DNA from: an uncultured Lachnospiraceae bacterium
GTDB lineage: Bacteria > Bacillota > Clostridia > Lachnospirales > Lachnospiraceae
Direction of reading: 5' to 3'
NCBI GenBank assembly: GCA_910586015.1
Contig: CAJUGJ010000007.1
Location: 23,901-87,900, forward strand
Length of the DNA stretch: 64,000 nucleotides
Under the pieces are notes generated by a model that ran no database searches, was not told the origin of the DNA, and saw nothing but the letters and a program-made list of their open reading frames with translations. The position numbers and the translations under genes are program-made. Positions 44,113 through 52,393 of the stretch are shown here, in pieces; positions within the stretch are counted from its first letter, which is position 1, and each line of letters begins with the position of its first letter.

Positions 44113-44947
44113 AGTCAATTATATTTATAATGAAGGACTTGCTTATGAAAGAGCTGCATTAAAAGAAATAAGTTTAGTGATTCCCGATGGGCAGTTTATT
44201 GGACTGATCGGTCATACTGGTTCTGGAAAGTCAACTTTAATTCAACATCTAAATGGACTGTTAAAAGCAACAAGTGGTACAATCTATTATAATGGAGCAG
44301 ATATTTATGATCCTGACTATTCTATGAAAGAGTTACGGACAAAAGTAGGACTTGTATTTCAATATCCAGAACATCAATTATTTGAAACGACTGTATTAAA
44401 AGATGTTCAGTTTGGTCCTAAAAATTTAGGACTGCCACCGTTAGAAATTGATCTTCGCTCTTATGAAGCTTTAAAGTTAGTTGGACTTGGAGAAGAATTA
44501 TTAGACGCGTCTCCCTTTGAACTTTCAGGGGGACAAAAACGTAGAGTAGCAATTGCGGGAGTTTTGGCAATGAAGCCAGAGGTACTAATTTTAGATGAAC
44601 CAACAGCTGGACTAGATCCCTCTGGCAGAGATGAAATTTTAAATCAGATCTCAAAAATTCATGAAGAACAGAAGATTACAGTTATTTTGGTATCTCACAG
44701 TATGGAAGATGTTGCAAAATATGTAGAACGTCTGATTGTAATGAATGATAGTAAAGTAGCATTTGACGCAGCACCACAAGAAGTTTTCCAGCATTATCAG
44801 GAATTAGAAAAAATAGGACTTGCAGCGCCACAAGTGACATATATAATGAATGGACTTGCTGACGCAGGACTTTCCATAAATCGAAATGTTACTACAATAC
44901 AAGAAGCAGTGGAAGAACTTGCTACTTGGTGGAATTCTGGAAAATAA
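44093..44947 (+). CDS. ecfA2: ECF transporter ATPase subunit A2
   Basis: 284 residues. Walker A GHTGSGKST, Q-loop VFQYPEHQLFE, signature LSGGQKRRV, Walker B VLILDEPTAGLDP and H-loop SHSMED. It forms the heterodimer with EcfA1. It begins inside ecfA1, so translation is coupled. Confidence 0.95.
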   Translation: MAIILDKVNYIYNEGLAYERAALKEISLVIPDGQFIGLIGHTGSGKSTLIQHLNGLLKATSGTIYYNGADIYDPDYSMKELRTKVGLVFQYPEHQLFETTVLKDVQFGPKNLGLPPLEIDLRSYEALKLVGLGEELLDASPFELSGGQKRRVAIAGVLAMKPEVLILDEPTAGLDPSGRDEILNQISKIHEEQKITVILVSHSMEDVAKYVERLIVMNDSKVAFDAAPQEVFQHYQELEKIGLAAPQVTYIMNGLADAGLSINRNVTTIQEAVEELATWWNSGK

Positions 44948-44985
44948 ATACTTATTTATAGAAATAGGAAAGGTATGATAGAAAC

Positions 44986-45813
44986 ATGATTCGGGATATT
45001 ACAATTGGACAATATTATCCAACTAACTCAGTAATTCATCGTTTAGATCCAAGAGTTAAACTAATCGGAACATTACTCTATATTATTTCTCTTTTTTTAT
45101 TCGGACCGTCCTATTTTGTCCGAAGCATACTTGGATACGCTTTAGCTGCTACTGCGCTGTTTACTATTATAAAGGTATCAAAGGTGCCATTTCGATTTAT
45201 ATTACGAGGACTAAAACCAGTCCTTTTTCTATTGATGTTTACTGTAGTATTTAATATTTTTCTTACACCGGGAGAAAGGGAATTGTTTCGATGGAAGTTT
45301 ATTCGAATAACGGATACAGGATTAAAAACTGCCTTTTTGATGGGACTACGGTTAGTACTATTAATTTTAGGATCTTCACTTATGACATTTACAACTACTC
45401 CTAATCAGTTGACAGATGGATTAGAACGTCTGTTAAATCCATTAAAAAAAATAAAAGTACCAGTACATGAAGTGGCGATGATGATGTCAATAGCACTTCG
45501 TTTTATTCCTATTTTATTAGAAGAAACAGATAAAATCATGAAAGCTCAACAGGCAAGAGGCGCAGATTTTGAAACAGGGAATTTATTTCAACGTGCAAAG
45601 GCGATGATTCCCATTTTAGTTCCCCTTTTTGTTTCTGCATTTCGTCGTGCTGGAGATTTAGCTATGGCAATGGAAGCAAGATGTTATCGGGGTGGAGAAG
45701 GAAGAACAAAAATGAAACCATTAATATATCAAAAAAAGGACTATACTGCTTTTATATATTTTATCATTTACCTTGTACTTGTTCTTCTATTAAGAAAGTT
45801 GGTGACTGTATAA
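44986..45813 (+). CDS. ecfT: ECF transporter transmembrane subunit T
   Basis: 275 residues, five or six membrane helices. The N-terminal IHRLDPRVKLIGT motif and the two coupling motifs are present (AQQARGADF and AMEARCYRGGEGR); these contact the EcfA ATPases. Substrate-specific S subunits are encoded elsewhere. Confidence 0.95.
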   Translation: MIRDITIGQYYPTNSVIHRLDPRVKLIGTLLYIISLFLFGPSYFVRSILGYALAATALFTIIKVSKVPFRFILRGLKPVLFLLMFTVVFNIFLTPGERELFRWKFIRITDTGLKTAFLMGLRLVLLILGSSLMTFTTTPNQLTDGLERLLNPLKKIKVPVHEVAMMMSIALRFIPILLEETDKIMKAQQARGADFETGNLFQRAKAMIPILVPLFVSAFRRAGDLAMAMEARCYRGGEGRTKMKPLIYQKKDYTAFIYFIIYLVLVLLLRKLVTV

Positions 45814-45837
45814 TAAAAAGAATGGAGAAAAAGAATT

Positions 45838-46608
45838 ATGAAGCGGATTATGTTGCTTACTGCATATGATGGAACACAGTATCATGGATTTCAAGTTCAG
45901 CCTAATCTAAGAACCGTAGAAGGAGTTTTAAATCAAACTTTATCTGAACTTTTAAAAGAGGAAATTATCGTAATTGGAGCAAGTAGAACAGATACGGGTG
46001 TTCATGCGGAAGGAAATGTTGCCGTTTTTGATACAGAAACAAAGATTCCGCCAGAAAAAATTGCACTTGCATTAAATCAACGACTTCCAGAGGATTTAGT
46101 GATTCAAAAGTCTATAGAAGTACCAATAAATTTTCATCCCCGTCATACAAATTGTCGTAAAACCTATGAATACCGAATTTATAATCATGTTGTTCCAAAT
46201 CCTCTTTTGCGAAGGGATACTTACTTTTATTATCGACCTTTGGATGTATCAGCTATGCAGGAAGCTGCATCTTTTTTAGTAGGAACAAAAGATTTTAGTA
46301 GTTTTTGTGCAGCAGGAACACAGGTTGTGGATAAAGTGAGAACGATTGATTGTTTAGAGGTAAAACGAAAGGGTGACTTAATCACTATACAGATTACTGG
46401 AAATGGTTTTTTATATAATATGGTACGAATTATTACAGGAACATTAATTTTAGTAGGAATTCATACCATTATACCAGAAGATATGAAAAAAATTATACAA
46501 GCTGAGGATAGAAAGATGGCTGGACCAACTGCACCAGCCAAAGGACTCGTTTTAAAAAAGATTCAATATGAAGAAGCAGAACTTAGTTTGGAAAAAAGTC
46601 ATTTATAA
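45838..46608 (+). CDS. truA: tRNA pseudouridine(38-40) synthase
   Basis: 256 residues. Catalytic Asp in GASRTDTGVHAEGNVAVF; YDGTQYHGFQVQP at the N-terminus and GNGFLYNMVRIITGTL near the C-terminus are diagnostic. Isomerises uridines in the anticodon arm. Standard position between ecfT and rplM. Confidence 0.96.
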   Translation: MKRIMLLTAYDGTQYHGFQVQPNLRTVEGVLNQTLSELLKEEIIVIGASRTDTGVHAEGNVAVFDTETKIPPEKIALALNQRLPEDLVIQKSIEVPINFHPRHTNCRKTYEYRIYNHVVPNPLLRRDTYFYYRPLDVSAMQEAASFLVGTKDFSSFCAAGTQVVDKVRTIDCLEVKRKGDLITIQITGNGFLYNMVRIITGTLILVGIHTIIPEDMKKIIQAEDRKMAGPTAPAKGLVLKKIQYEEAELSLEKSHL

Positions 46609-46673
46609 AATGATTTTTTAGAAGATCAATTAGAACAATTTTAAAAAAATTTAGAAAATATAAAAAGATACGC

Positions 46674-46702
46674 TTGACACTTGAAAAAGCTTTCGATATA
46701 AT
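46674..46702 (+). promoter_or_regulatory. consensus promoter for rplM-rpsI
   Basis: TTGACA (46674-46679), 17 bp, TATAAT (46697-46702): perfect hexamers and spacing. Confidence 0.85.
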
Positions 46703-46708
46703 GTTCCA

Positions 46709-46804
46709 AGTGACATGAAACCACAAAATCATTGAGGTTTCAGAGAAAATGAAAATCCATAAAAAGGATTGTTCTATTATATAAAAAGTTAAGGAGGTAA
46801 ACCA
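46709..46804 (+). promoter_or_regulatory. rplM leader, possible L13 autoregulatory RNA
   Basis: A leader of about 95 nt opens with the stem TGAAACC (46716-46722) and GGTTTCA (46736-46742) before the AAGGAGG site. An L13-binding leader is known upstream of rplM in Firmicutes; size and place fit, but I did not verify its conserved core. Confidence 0.5.
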
Positions 46805-47239
46805 ATGAAAAGCTTTATGGCAAGTCCTGCAACAATTGAAAGAAAATGGTATGTAGTGGATGCGACAGGACATACATTGGGCAGACTCTCTTCGGAGATT
46901 GCTAAGGTTTTAAGAGGTAAGAACAAACCAATTTACACCCCTCATATCGATACAGGGGATTATGTTATTGTTGTAAATGCAGATAAGATTAAAGTAACAG
47001 GAAAAAAATTAGATCAAAAAATTTATTATAGTCACTCCGATTATGTTGGAAGTATGAAGGAAACTACACTTCGTGAATTGATGAAGAAAAAACCAGAGAA
47101 CGTAATTACACTTGCAGTTAAGGGAATGCTTCCAAAAGGACCATTGGGAAGAAGCATGTTAAATAAACTGCACGTTTATGCAGGAGCAGAACATAATAAT
47201 GCAGCACAAAAACCAGAACCTTTAGAGATTAAATATTAA
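46805..47239 (+). CDS. rplM: 50S ribosomal protein L13
   Basis: 144 residues: KWYVVDATGHTLGRLSSEIA, GDYVIVVNADKIKVTGKK, then KGMLPKGPLGR. First gene of the rplM-rpsI pair. Confidence 0.97.
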   Translation: MKSFMASPATIERKWYVVDATGHTLGRLSSEIAKVLRGKNKPIYTPHIDTGDYVIVVNADKIKVTGKKLDQKIYYSHSDYVGSMKETTLRELMKKKPENVITLAVKGMLPKGPLGRSMLNKLHVYAGAEHNNAAQKPEPLEIKY

Positions 47240-47259
47240 TTGGGAAGGAGGAACTAAAA

Positions 47260-47652
47260 TTGGCTAAAGCAAGATATTATGGAACTGGAAGAAGAAAAAG
47301 CAGTGTAGCTAGAGTTTATTTAGTACCGGGAACGGGAAAGATTACAATAAATAAAAGAGATATTGACAATTATTTTGGACTTGAAACCTTAAAATTAATT
47401 GTACGTCAGCCATTATCCTTAACAGAAACTGTAGATAAATTTGATGTTCTTGTAAATGTATGTGGTGGAGGTTTTACTGGTCAGGCAGGAGCAATTCGTC
47501 ATGGAATTTCAAGAGCATTACTTCAGGCAGACGCAGATTATCGTCCAGCTTTAAAGAAGGCTGGATTCTTAACCAGAGATCCAAGAATGAAGGAAAGAAA
47601 GAAATACGGCTTAAAAGCAGCACGTCGTGCTCCGCAGTTCAGCAAGAGATAA
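47260..47652 (+). CDS. rpsI: 30S ribosomal protein S9
   Basis: 130 residues: YYGTGRRKSSVARVYLVPG, GGGFTGQAGAIRHGISRAL and the basic C-terminal tail ending RAPQFSKR. TTG start after AAGGAGG. Confidence 0.97.
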   Translation: MAKARYYGTGRRKSSVARVYLVPGTGKITINKRDIDNYFGLETLKLIVRQPLSLTETVDKFDVLVNVCGGGFTGQAGAIRHGISRALLQADADYRPALKKAGFLTRDPRMKERKKYGLKAARRAPQFSKR

Positions 47653-47704
47653 TCTTTCTAGTATTAACAAGATTTTCATAAGAATGTTTTTTAGATTTGG
47701 GCTG

Positions 47705-47742
47705 ATGCGGTATGGCGTTTTATATGCTATACCGCATTTTCT
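47705..47742 (+). terminator. terminator after rpsI
   Basis: ATGCGGTAT pairs with ATACCGCAT, followed by TTTTCTTT. It also borders the converging restriction pseudogene. Confidence 0.75.
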
Positions 47743-49364
47743 TTATAACCAATTTAATACCTTATTTTTAATCTTTGTATACCATTCATTTTCATCGTTT
47801 GCTATTTTTGCTTGTCTTAATGAATATTCAAAAATTTCCCTTAATTGTTTTGAATTAGGAATATAGCTTGCTCTATATGCTTGTTCTATCATATTAATAA
47901 ATACATCTAATTCTAAGGGTACAATAATTGATTGTCCACCATAAAATACAATATTTGTTTTATGTAATGTATAAAAGTATGCAATACAGAATTCATTAAT
48001 CTTTGGAGCAATAAATAGACAATATGCCTCTTTTCCAGTTTCCTTTTTCAACTTAGCAAGATGCCTTGAGACAGATTCTCCCTCCATCTCATATTGTTTT
48101 TGTCCAGACTGCATTGTAACTTCTACGGTCAATCCAAAATCAGTATAATAACAGATAATATCTGCTATATTTCCTTGTGCAGTTGACATTGGTTGACCTT
48201 TATCGTCCAATTTTAAATTTGCTTTTATATTACCACCATCAAGCATAGTCATAGCTCGCCATGTATTCCATTCTAACATCAAAGGTGCATCATATAATAA
48301 ATTTGACTTAATGTCATTAAATGTTGTTATTATATCATTATAATTTTTGTATTCCTTTAAGTCTTTTATTTGTTGTCAGTTGTCTTTTCTACTAAATCTT
48401 TTGATAATCCTATAATCTCTGAAACTTGTTTAAGTAATCGTGTTCTATCATCAGAGTATAATATTGGTAGTGATATATCAAATAAATATTCTTTATATCT
48501 TTTTTCATCATCTATAAATATCGGTTTTCTATCTACATTATTTAAAAAAAATTCAACTTCTTTTTTCTTTTCAGGCATTATAGAAAGTGAATGTCCCTTT
48601 TGAGATATTTCGACCATGCCAGTTGCACGTAAATATCTAAAACATGCGTCTGTATAATCCCGTAAATTACTCACCTTAGTTCTAACAAACTTGTCTAATG
48701 ACTTGTCTTTAGATTCTCTTGTTTTTGTATTCCCCTTATTAATAGTATCTTCAAATATGTTTTCTATTTCTTTACGAAAATATTCACCTCTAAATACTTT
48801 ATAACTTGCTTTTGAATAGGCTTTCATTCTTCTAAATTGCTTGATTTTATCTACAATTTCATTAAATTTTGAATAATGTGTTAGTTGCATACCAAATATC
48901 ATTAATTCATCAAAACTTACTGTTCCCAATTTATAAATTAATCGAAATATCTCTAAATATGGTTTTACTTCAAATATTCCTTCAAATTGTTCAGATTCTT
49001 TATGATATGGAGAAGGTAATTGAAATTTTAATAATTGTCTTAATAAAACTTCTTCTGTTCTTTTTCCACTAATAAATCTTTTGCCTGGCTGTGTCAAACT
49101 GATTGTCGGTTTTAAATCAACAAATCCTAAAGCCTTTGGAGCACGATTAATACGATCTCTTGCACTAAATGCCATTTCTTTTGCAGAACCTTGCCCTTGA
49201 AAATCTTTTCCTTTGACTAAATTTTTCATAAACTCTATTTGCGAGTCTGTATTCCATATTTTTCCTTAGAAATATTTTCCAAGAAACTCTATTTCAGGAA
49301 TCATTTTTAATGGTGTTCTAGGCGATGTTGTAAAAAATAAGGTTTTACTTTTTAGATATGCCAT
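47743..49364 (-). pseudogene. AlwI-family type II restriction endonuclease, broken
   Basis: The gene starts at 49364 (GGAG upstream) with MAYLKSKTLFFTTSPRTPLK. It then meets an in-frame TAA at codon 33 (49266-49268), resumes in the same frame with FSARDRINRAPKALGFVDLK and LRQLLKFQLPSPYH, and stops at 48366. The C-terminal catalytic part (LEWNTWRAMTML, ADIICYYTDFGLTVEVTM, EMEGESVSRHL) continues in another frame to 47743, so a one-base-class frameshift lies near 48366-48380. These are hallmarks of AlwI-like enzymes, which cut next to GGATC. Two separate lesions show the gene is dead. The methylase remnant ends 14 bp upstream. Confidence 0.88.
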
Positions 49365-49377
49365 ATAATTCTCCAAT

Positions 49378-50229
49378 CTAATAGTTTGTTACAATAATAT
49401 GTTTTGCATCTGCTTTAAATCTATTCCTTATATTTACAGAATAAAATTTATCATATTCTTCAACAATAAATTTATTATACAATTCCTCTGTTAAGGGAGT
49501 TTTTCCAATTACTAATAATGCTTTACTAGAAAGATTTTTAAAATCATTAGCTAATCTTCTATGTTCATCTTCTCCAAATCCTTCTTTATAATTTTCATTT
49601 CCATAATCACTAAACACACAATCATATGGTGGATCTAAAAAAATAAAATCTCCATCTTTTGTCATATCAAATATTTTTGAATAATCATAATTATAAATTT
49701 CTGTTCTCTGTAAAAGCTTAAAATGTTCATCTGTTATAAGTTTAGTATTAAAATTTTTATATCTACCAAAAGGAACATTATATTTTCCCTCTGCATTATA
49801 TCTTATCATTCCTGAATATGCTGTTTTATTTATAAAAAAGTATATTACAGAATCAAGATATTGTGTATTTATTTTATGATTAAAAGCATCTCTCATTAAA
49901 TAATATAATGCCTCATTTTTGTTTTCAATACGTTTATCAGGATTTTTTACTTTTAATTTCTCATATGCTTTTTGATTTTCTTCATACTCTTTTTATAATT
50001 TATCTAATTGTATTCTTGCTTCTGGATATTTCTGCTGCATTTCTTTATAAAAACTATATAACTTATAATTAATATCATTTATAATGGATTTTTTTGGTTG
50101 AAGATAGAAATATAATGCACCTCCACCTAAAAAAGGTTCTATATATCTCATATATTCTTTTGGCATATTATTTATAAAATGAACTATTTCTTTTGATTTT
50201 CCACCTCTGTATTTAAGCATTGGATTCAT
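49378..50229 (-). pseudogene. Dam-like adenine-N6 DNA methyltransferase, broken
   Basis: The start is 50229 with AAAGGAGG upstream. Motifs are KYRGGKSKEIVHFIN (AdoMet binding), EPFLGGGALYFY, NDIN and the catalytic LDPPYDCVF. One in-frame TAA at 49993-49995 (reading LDKL-stop-KEYEENQ) interrupts an otherwise continuous frame of about 283 codons; a single base change from GAA would explain it. Nothing else looks damaged. It is the methylase partner of the adjoining AlwI-like gene, and loss of methylation would only be tolerated with the nuclease dead. Confidence 0.87.
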
Positions 50230-50439
50230 AAATATTCCTCCTTTAAATGTAAAAAATACATCCAATTATATTATACTATAAACCACAAATTCTTTCTATC
50301 CGAAATATAAATATTTTAGTTAAATTAGATAAAATATAATACCTTATAATTCGCTTTTAGAATGTTTTGAAATAACTTAAAATCGTATGATATCAGTTAT
50401 TGTTAAGTTATTGTTCTATTTATAAAAATATAAAGAAAA

Positions 50440-50472
50440 GCCCTTGAAATTTCAATATTTCAAGGGTTTTTC
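50440..50472 (+). terminator. isolated terminator-like hairpin
   Basis: CCCTTGAAAT (50441-50450) pairs with ATTTCAAGGG (50457-50466), then TTTTT. The surrounding 50230-50635 holds no gene. With no gene just upstream on the plus strand it may be a relic, or act on the minus strand where AAAAGAAA/T-rich sequence flanks it. Confidence 0.65.
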
Positions 50473-50635
50473 TAATTTTATTATTATTTCTTTGAGAACT
50501 GAAGCGCACGATATGCTGCTTTTAAGTCATATTAGTAAGATGCTTCTTTCTCGCTTATGATAAAATAGTATTTTGAAAAACTGTGTTCGAGTGTATTCCT
50601 ATCCATTGAGATATTTGTTCGAAGTCAATATGATC

Positions 50636-51079
50636 TTACAGTGCATTTATCATGTTCTGGATGGAAACACATACTTCATCTAAATCAACTTGGTCAGATA
50701 CTACATGAATGTTATGCGTTTTATTATCGAAACATCCGTGTTTTCTTTCCAGCATAACTGCTACAGGGACAGGAAGATTACCCCTCATTCGTTTAGCAAA
50801 TCTTTCCTTAATTATATCCAAATCCGCTGTGACAAGAACCCTAAAAGCTTTTTCCGGCAACAGTGGCAAATGCTCTTTTTCAGAAATTACATAGATAATG
50901 TGTTCACCAGAAACAGCCTCATCCAGTTTCTTCTGAAAGAGTTTTTTTGCGATAGCTTCATTTTTTGCAAGACGCAAGTAATCTTTGCCTGTGTAAACTT
51001 CTGCATTAAGCAAACATTTCAGCTTATCCGCAAGGGTGGACTTACCCGTGCAGCTTTCACCAATCACTCCAATAACCAT
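50636..51079 (-). CDS. P-loop nucleotide kinase-like protein
   Basis: 147 residues opening with MVIGVIGESCTGKSTLADKL, a classical Walker A loop. RFAKRMRGNLPVPV resembles the lid region of small-molecule kinases. It resembles cytidylate- or adenylate-kinase-like AAA_18 proteins, but I cannot name a substrate. The start at 51079 is six bases after AGGAGA; it follows the regulator gene by 10 bp, last of a three-gene operon. Confidence 0.65.
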   Translation of the reverse strand: MVIGVIGESCTGKSTLADKLKCLLNAEVYTGKDYLRLAKNEAIAKKLFQKKLDEAVSGEHIIYVISEKEHLPLLPEKAFRVLVTADLDIIKERFAKRMRGNLPVPVAVMLERKHGCFDNKTHNIHVVSDQVDLDEVCVSIQNMINAL

Positions 51080-51089
51080 TTCATTTCTC

Positions 51090-51650
51090 CTAACATTCTG
51101 ACTTAACACGCCAATATCCTTTTGTATCACGTTCCAAAAGCCGTTCGCCGATCATATCTCTACGAATTGTGCAGAAATCATCATGAAAATCTGCAATAAT
51201 AATATTTACCTCCCGTTCGGAGTAGATACGGTCAAATTCAAATGCTTGGGCAATGACCTCTAGAACAATACGCTCCTTTTTTTTCTGGGAAGGGATAGTC
51301 TTCAGTTTACCATATTCAAAGAATGTGTTAATCACTTTTTGATAGTATTCTGCATCCCTTCGGGCTTGAACTTCTGCTTCGTCAGACTTCTCTTGTAGAA
51401 TTTCTAATATGCTTGTTTCAAAAATTTCCTTTTTGAGAGAGTACATCATGTAATACTGACTTTTATAAGAAGTAACTGCTCCAGCATCTGCCAACTTTTT
51501 AAGATGAAAAGACACTGTAGATGCTGTAATACTCAACCGTTCAGCCAGTCGTTCTACATACATATCCTCGATTGCAAGTGACTTTAAAATCTGTAACCGA
51601 GACTTATCAGACAAGCACTTAAACAGGTGTATTGCCTCTGCCTCTGTCAT
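51090..51650 (-). CDS. ArsR-like HTH regulator with DUF2087 domain
   Basis: 186 residues. An N-terminal winged helix (FKCLSDKSRLQILKSLA, then SITASTVSFHLKKLADAGAV) and a C-terminal DUF2087 domain (YSEREVNIIIADFHDDFCTIRRDMI, LLERDTKGYWRV). DUF2087 occurs in transcription regulators; its ligand is unknown. GAGG lies seven bases before the ATG at 51650, and the stop codon of the upstream gene overlaps this start (ATGA). Probably controls its own operon through the AATATC/GATATT site near 52160. Confidence 0.82.
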   Translation of the reverse strand: MTEAEAIHLFKCLSDKSRLQILKSLAIEDMYVERLAERLSITASTVSFHLKKLADAGAVTSYKSQYYMMYSLKKEIFETSILEILQEKSDEAEVQARRDAEYYQKVINTFFEYGKLKTIPSQKKKERIVLEVIAQAFEFDRIYSEREVNIIIADFHDDFCTIRRDMIGERLLERDTKGYWRVKSEC

Positions 51651-52018
51651 TCTTCTTCCTCCCAAATCGTTATAAACATTTGCTTTATCTCGCTAACAGT
51701 GTCAAGTTTGATTTGCTCAATCTGCATTTTGACCGTATTGTCATGTTGTTTGGCTGTATTGTAAGCGATTACCCAATTTGAAGGAATCTGTTCGATTTTA
51801 AGTATGAAAAAGCGTTTTATTGCTTCAAAGTCACCCTTGCTGTTCTTAACCGCAACAGAAAATATTGTACGGAAAATATCATAAACGTTTGCTTTTACCT
51901 TTTCAAAGTTAGCCTCATCCATACGCTCATCGGTTAGCAAGTTTTTATTACACTGTTTACATAATGAAATTTGTTTATCAAAATAACTGTTTAGATTCAA
52001 TATTTTTTGCTCAATCAT
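51647..52018 (-). CDS. unknown protein, first gene of the ArsR/DUF2087 operon
   Basis: 123 residues, soluble, helical, with CKQCNKN (a CxxC pair) near residue 20 and an acidic end EEEE. No family recognised. It overlaps the regulator gene by four bases, so the two are made together, and it may be that regulator's partner or target. No good Shine-Dalgarno was seen at the ATG. Confidence 0.5.
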   Translation of the reverse strand: MIEQKILNLNSYFDKQISLCKQCNKNLLTDERMDEANFEKVKANVYDIFRTIFSVAVKNSKGDFEAIKRFFILKIEQIPSNWVIAYNTAKQHDNTVKMQIEQIKLDTVSEIKQMFITIWEEEE

Positions 52019-52131
52019 ACAATAACCTCAATATCTTTATATCAAATAAAATCAATATGATCCAGTTGCTTTTACAATTTTATATATTGTCTTTTTGCCC
52101 ATGATTGATCCTCCAACTTAGCACTATATTG

Positions 52132-52160
52132 ATTTTACTATTTTCTATTCAAAAAATCAA
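52132..52160 (-). promoter_or_regulatory. promoter of the ArsR/DUF2087 operon
   Basis: On the minus strand TTGATT (52155-52160), 17 bp, TAAAAT (52132-52137), with a leader of about 105 nt to the first gene. Confidence 0.6.
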
Positions 52161-52176
52161 TATCTATTTTGATATT
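52159..52176. promoter_or_regulatory. candidate operator next to the ArsR/DUF2087 promoter
   Basis: AATATC and GATATT, perfect inverted repeats six bases apart, touch the -35 element. The motif AATCAATAT recurs nearby (about 52051-52058 and, inverted, 52126-52134), suggesting several sites for the encoded regulator. Confidence 0.45.
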
Positions 52177-52244
52177 TATAAAAATAAATTGACTTTTTTA
52201 TCTGCGACATATATTGTTTGTTTGCAAGATCGGAAACAATAAAA

Positions 52245-52275
52245 AAGGATACCTTTTTGTGAAAAAGGTATCCTT
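52245..52275. terminator. terminator hairpin downstream of the second chemoreceptor gene
   Basis: A 14-bp perfect stem (AAGGATACCTTTTT with its complement) and a three-base loop. On the minus strand it lies about 120 bp beyond the chemoreceptor stop. Nothing else was seen in 52276-52393. Confidence 0.7.
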
Positions 52276-52393
52276 AGTCTGTAAGCAATATTCAATTTTG
52301 GATGGTTATATTATCTGTTGCTGTCCACAAAGTCTTGATTTTACTTAGTTTCATCAACCATTCTTATCAAAGCCTTGTATTTAAGGAGATTTT

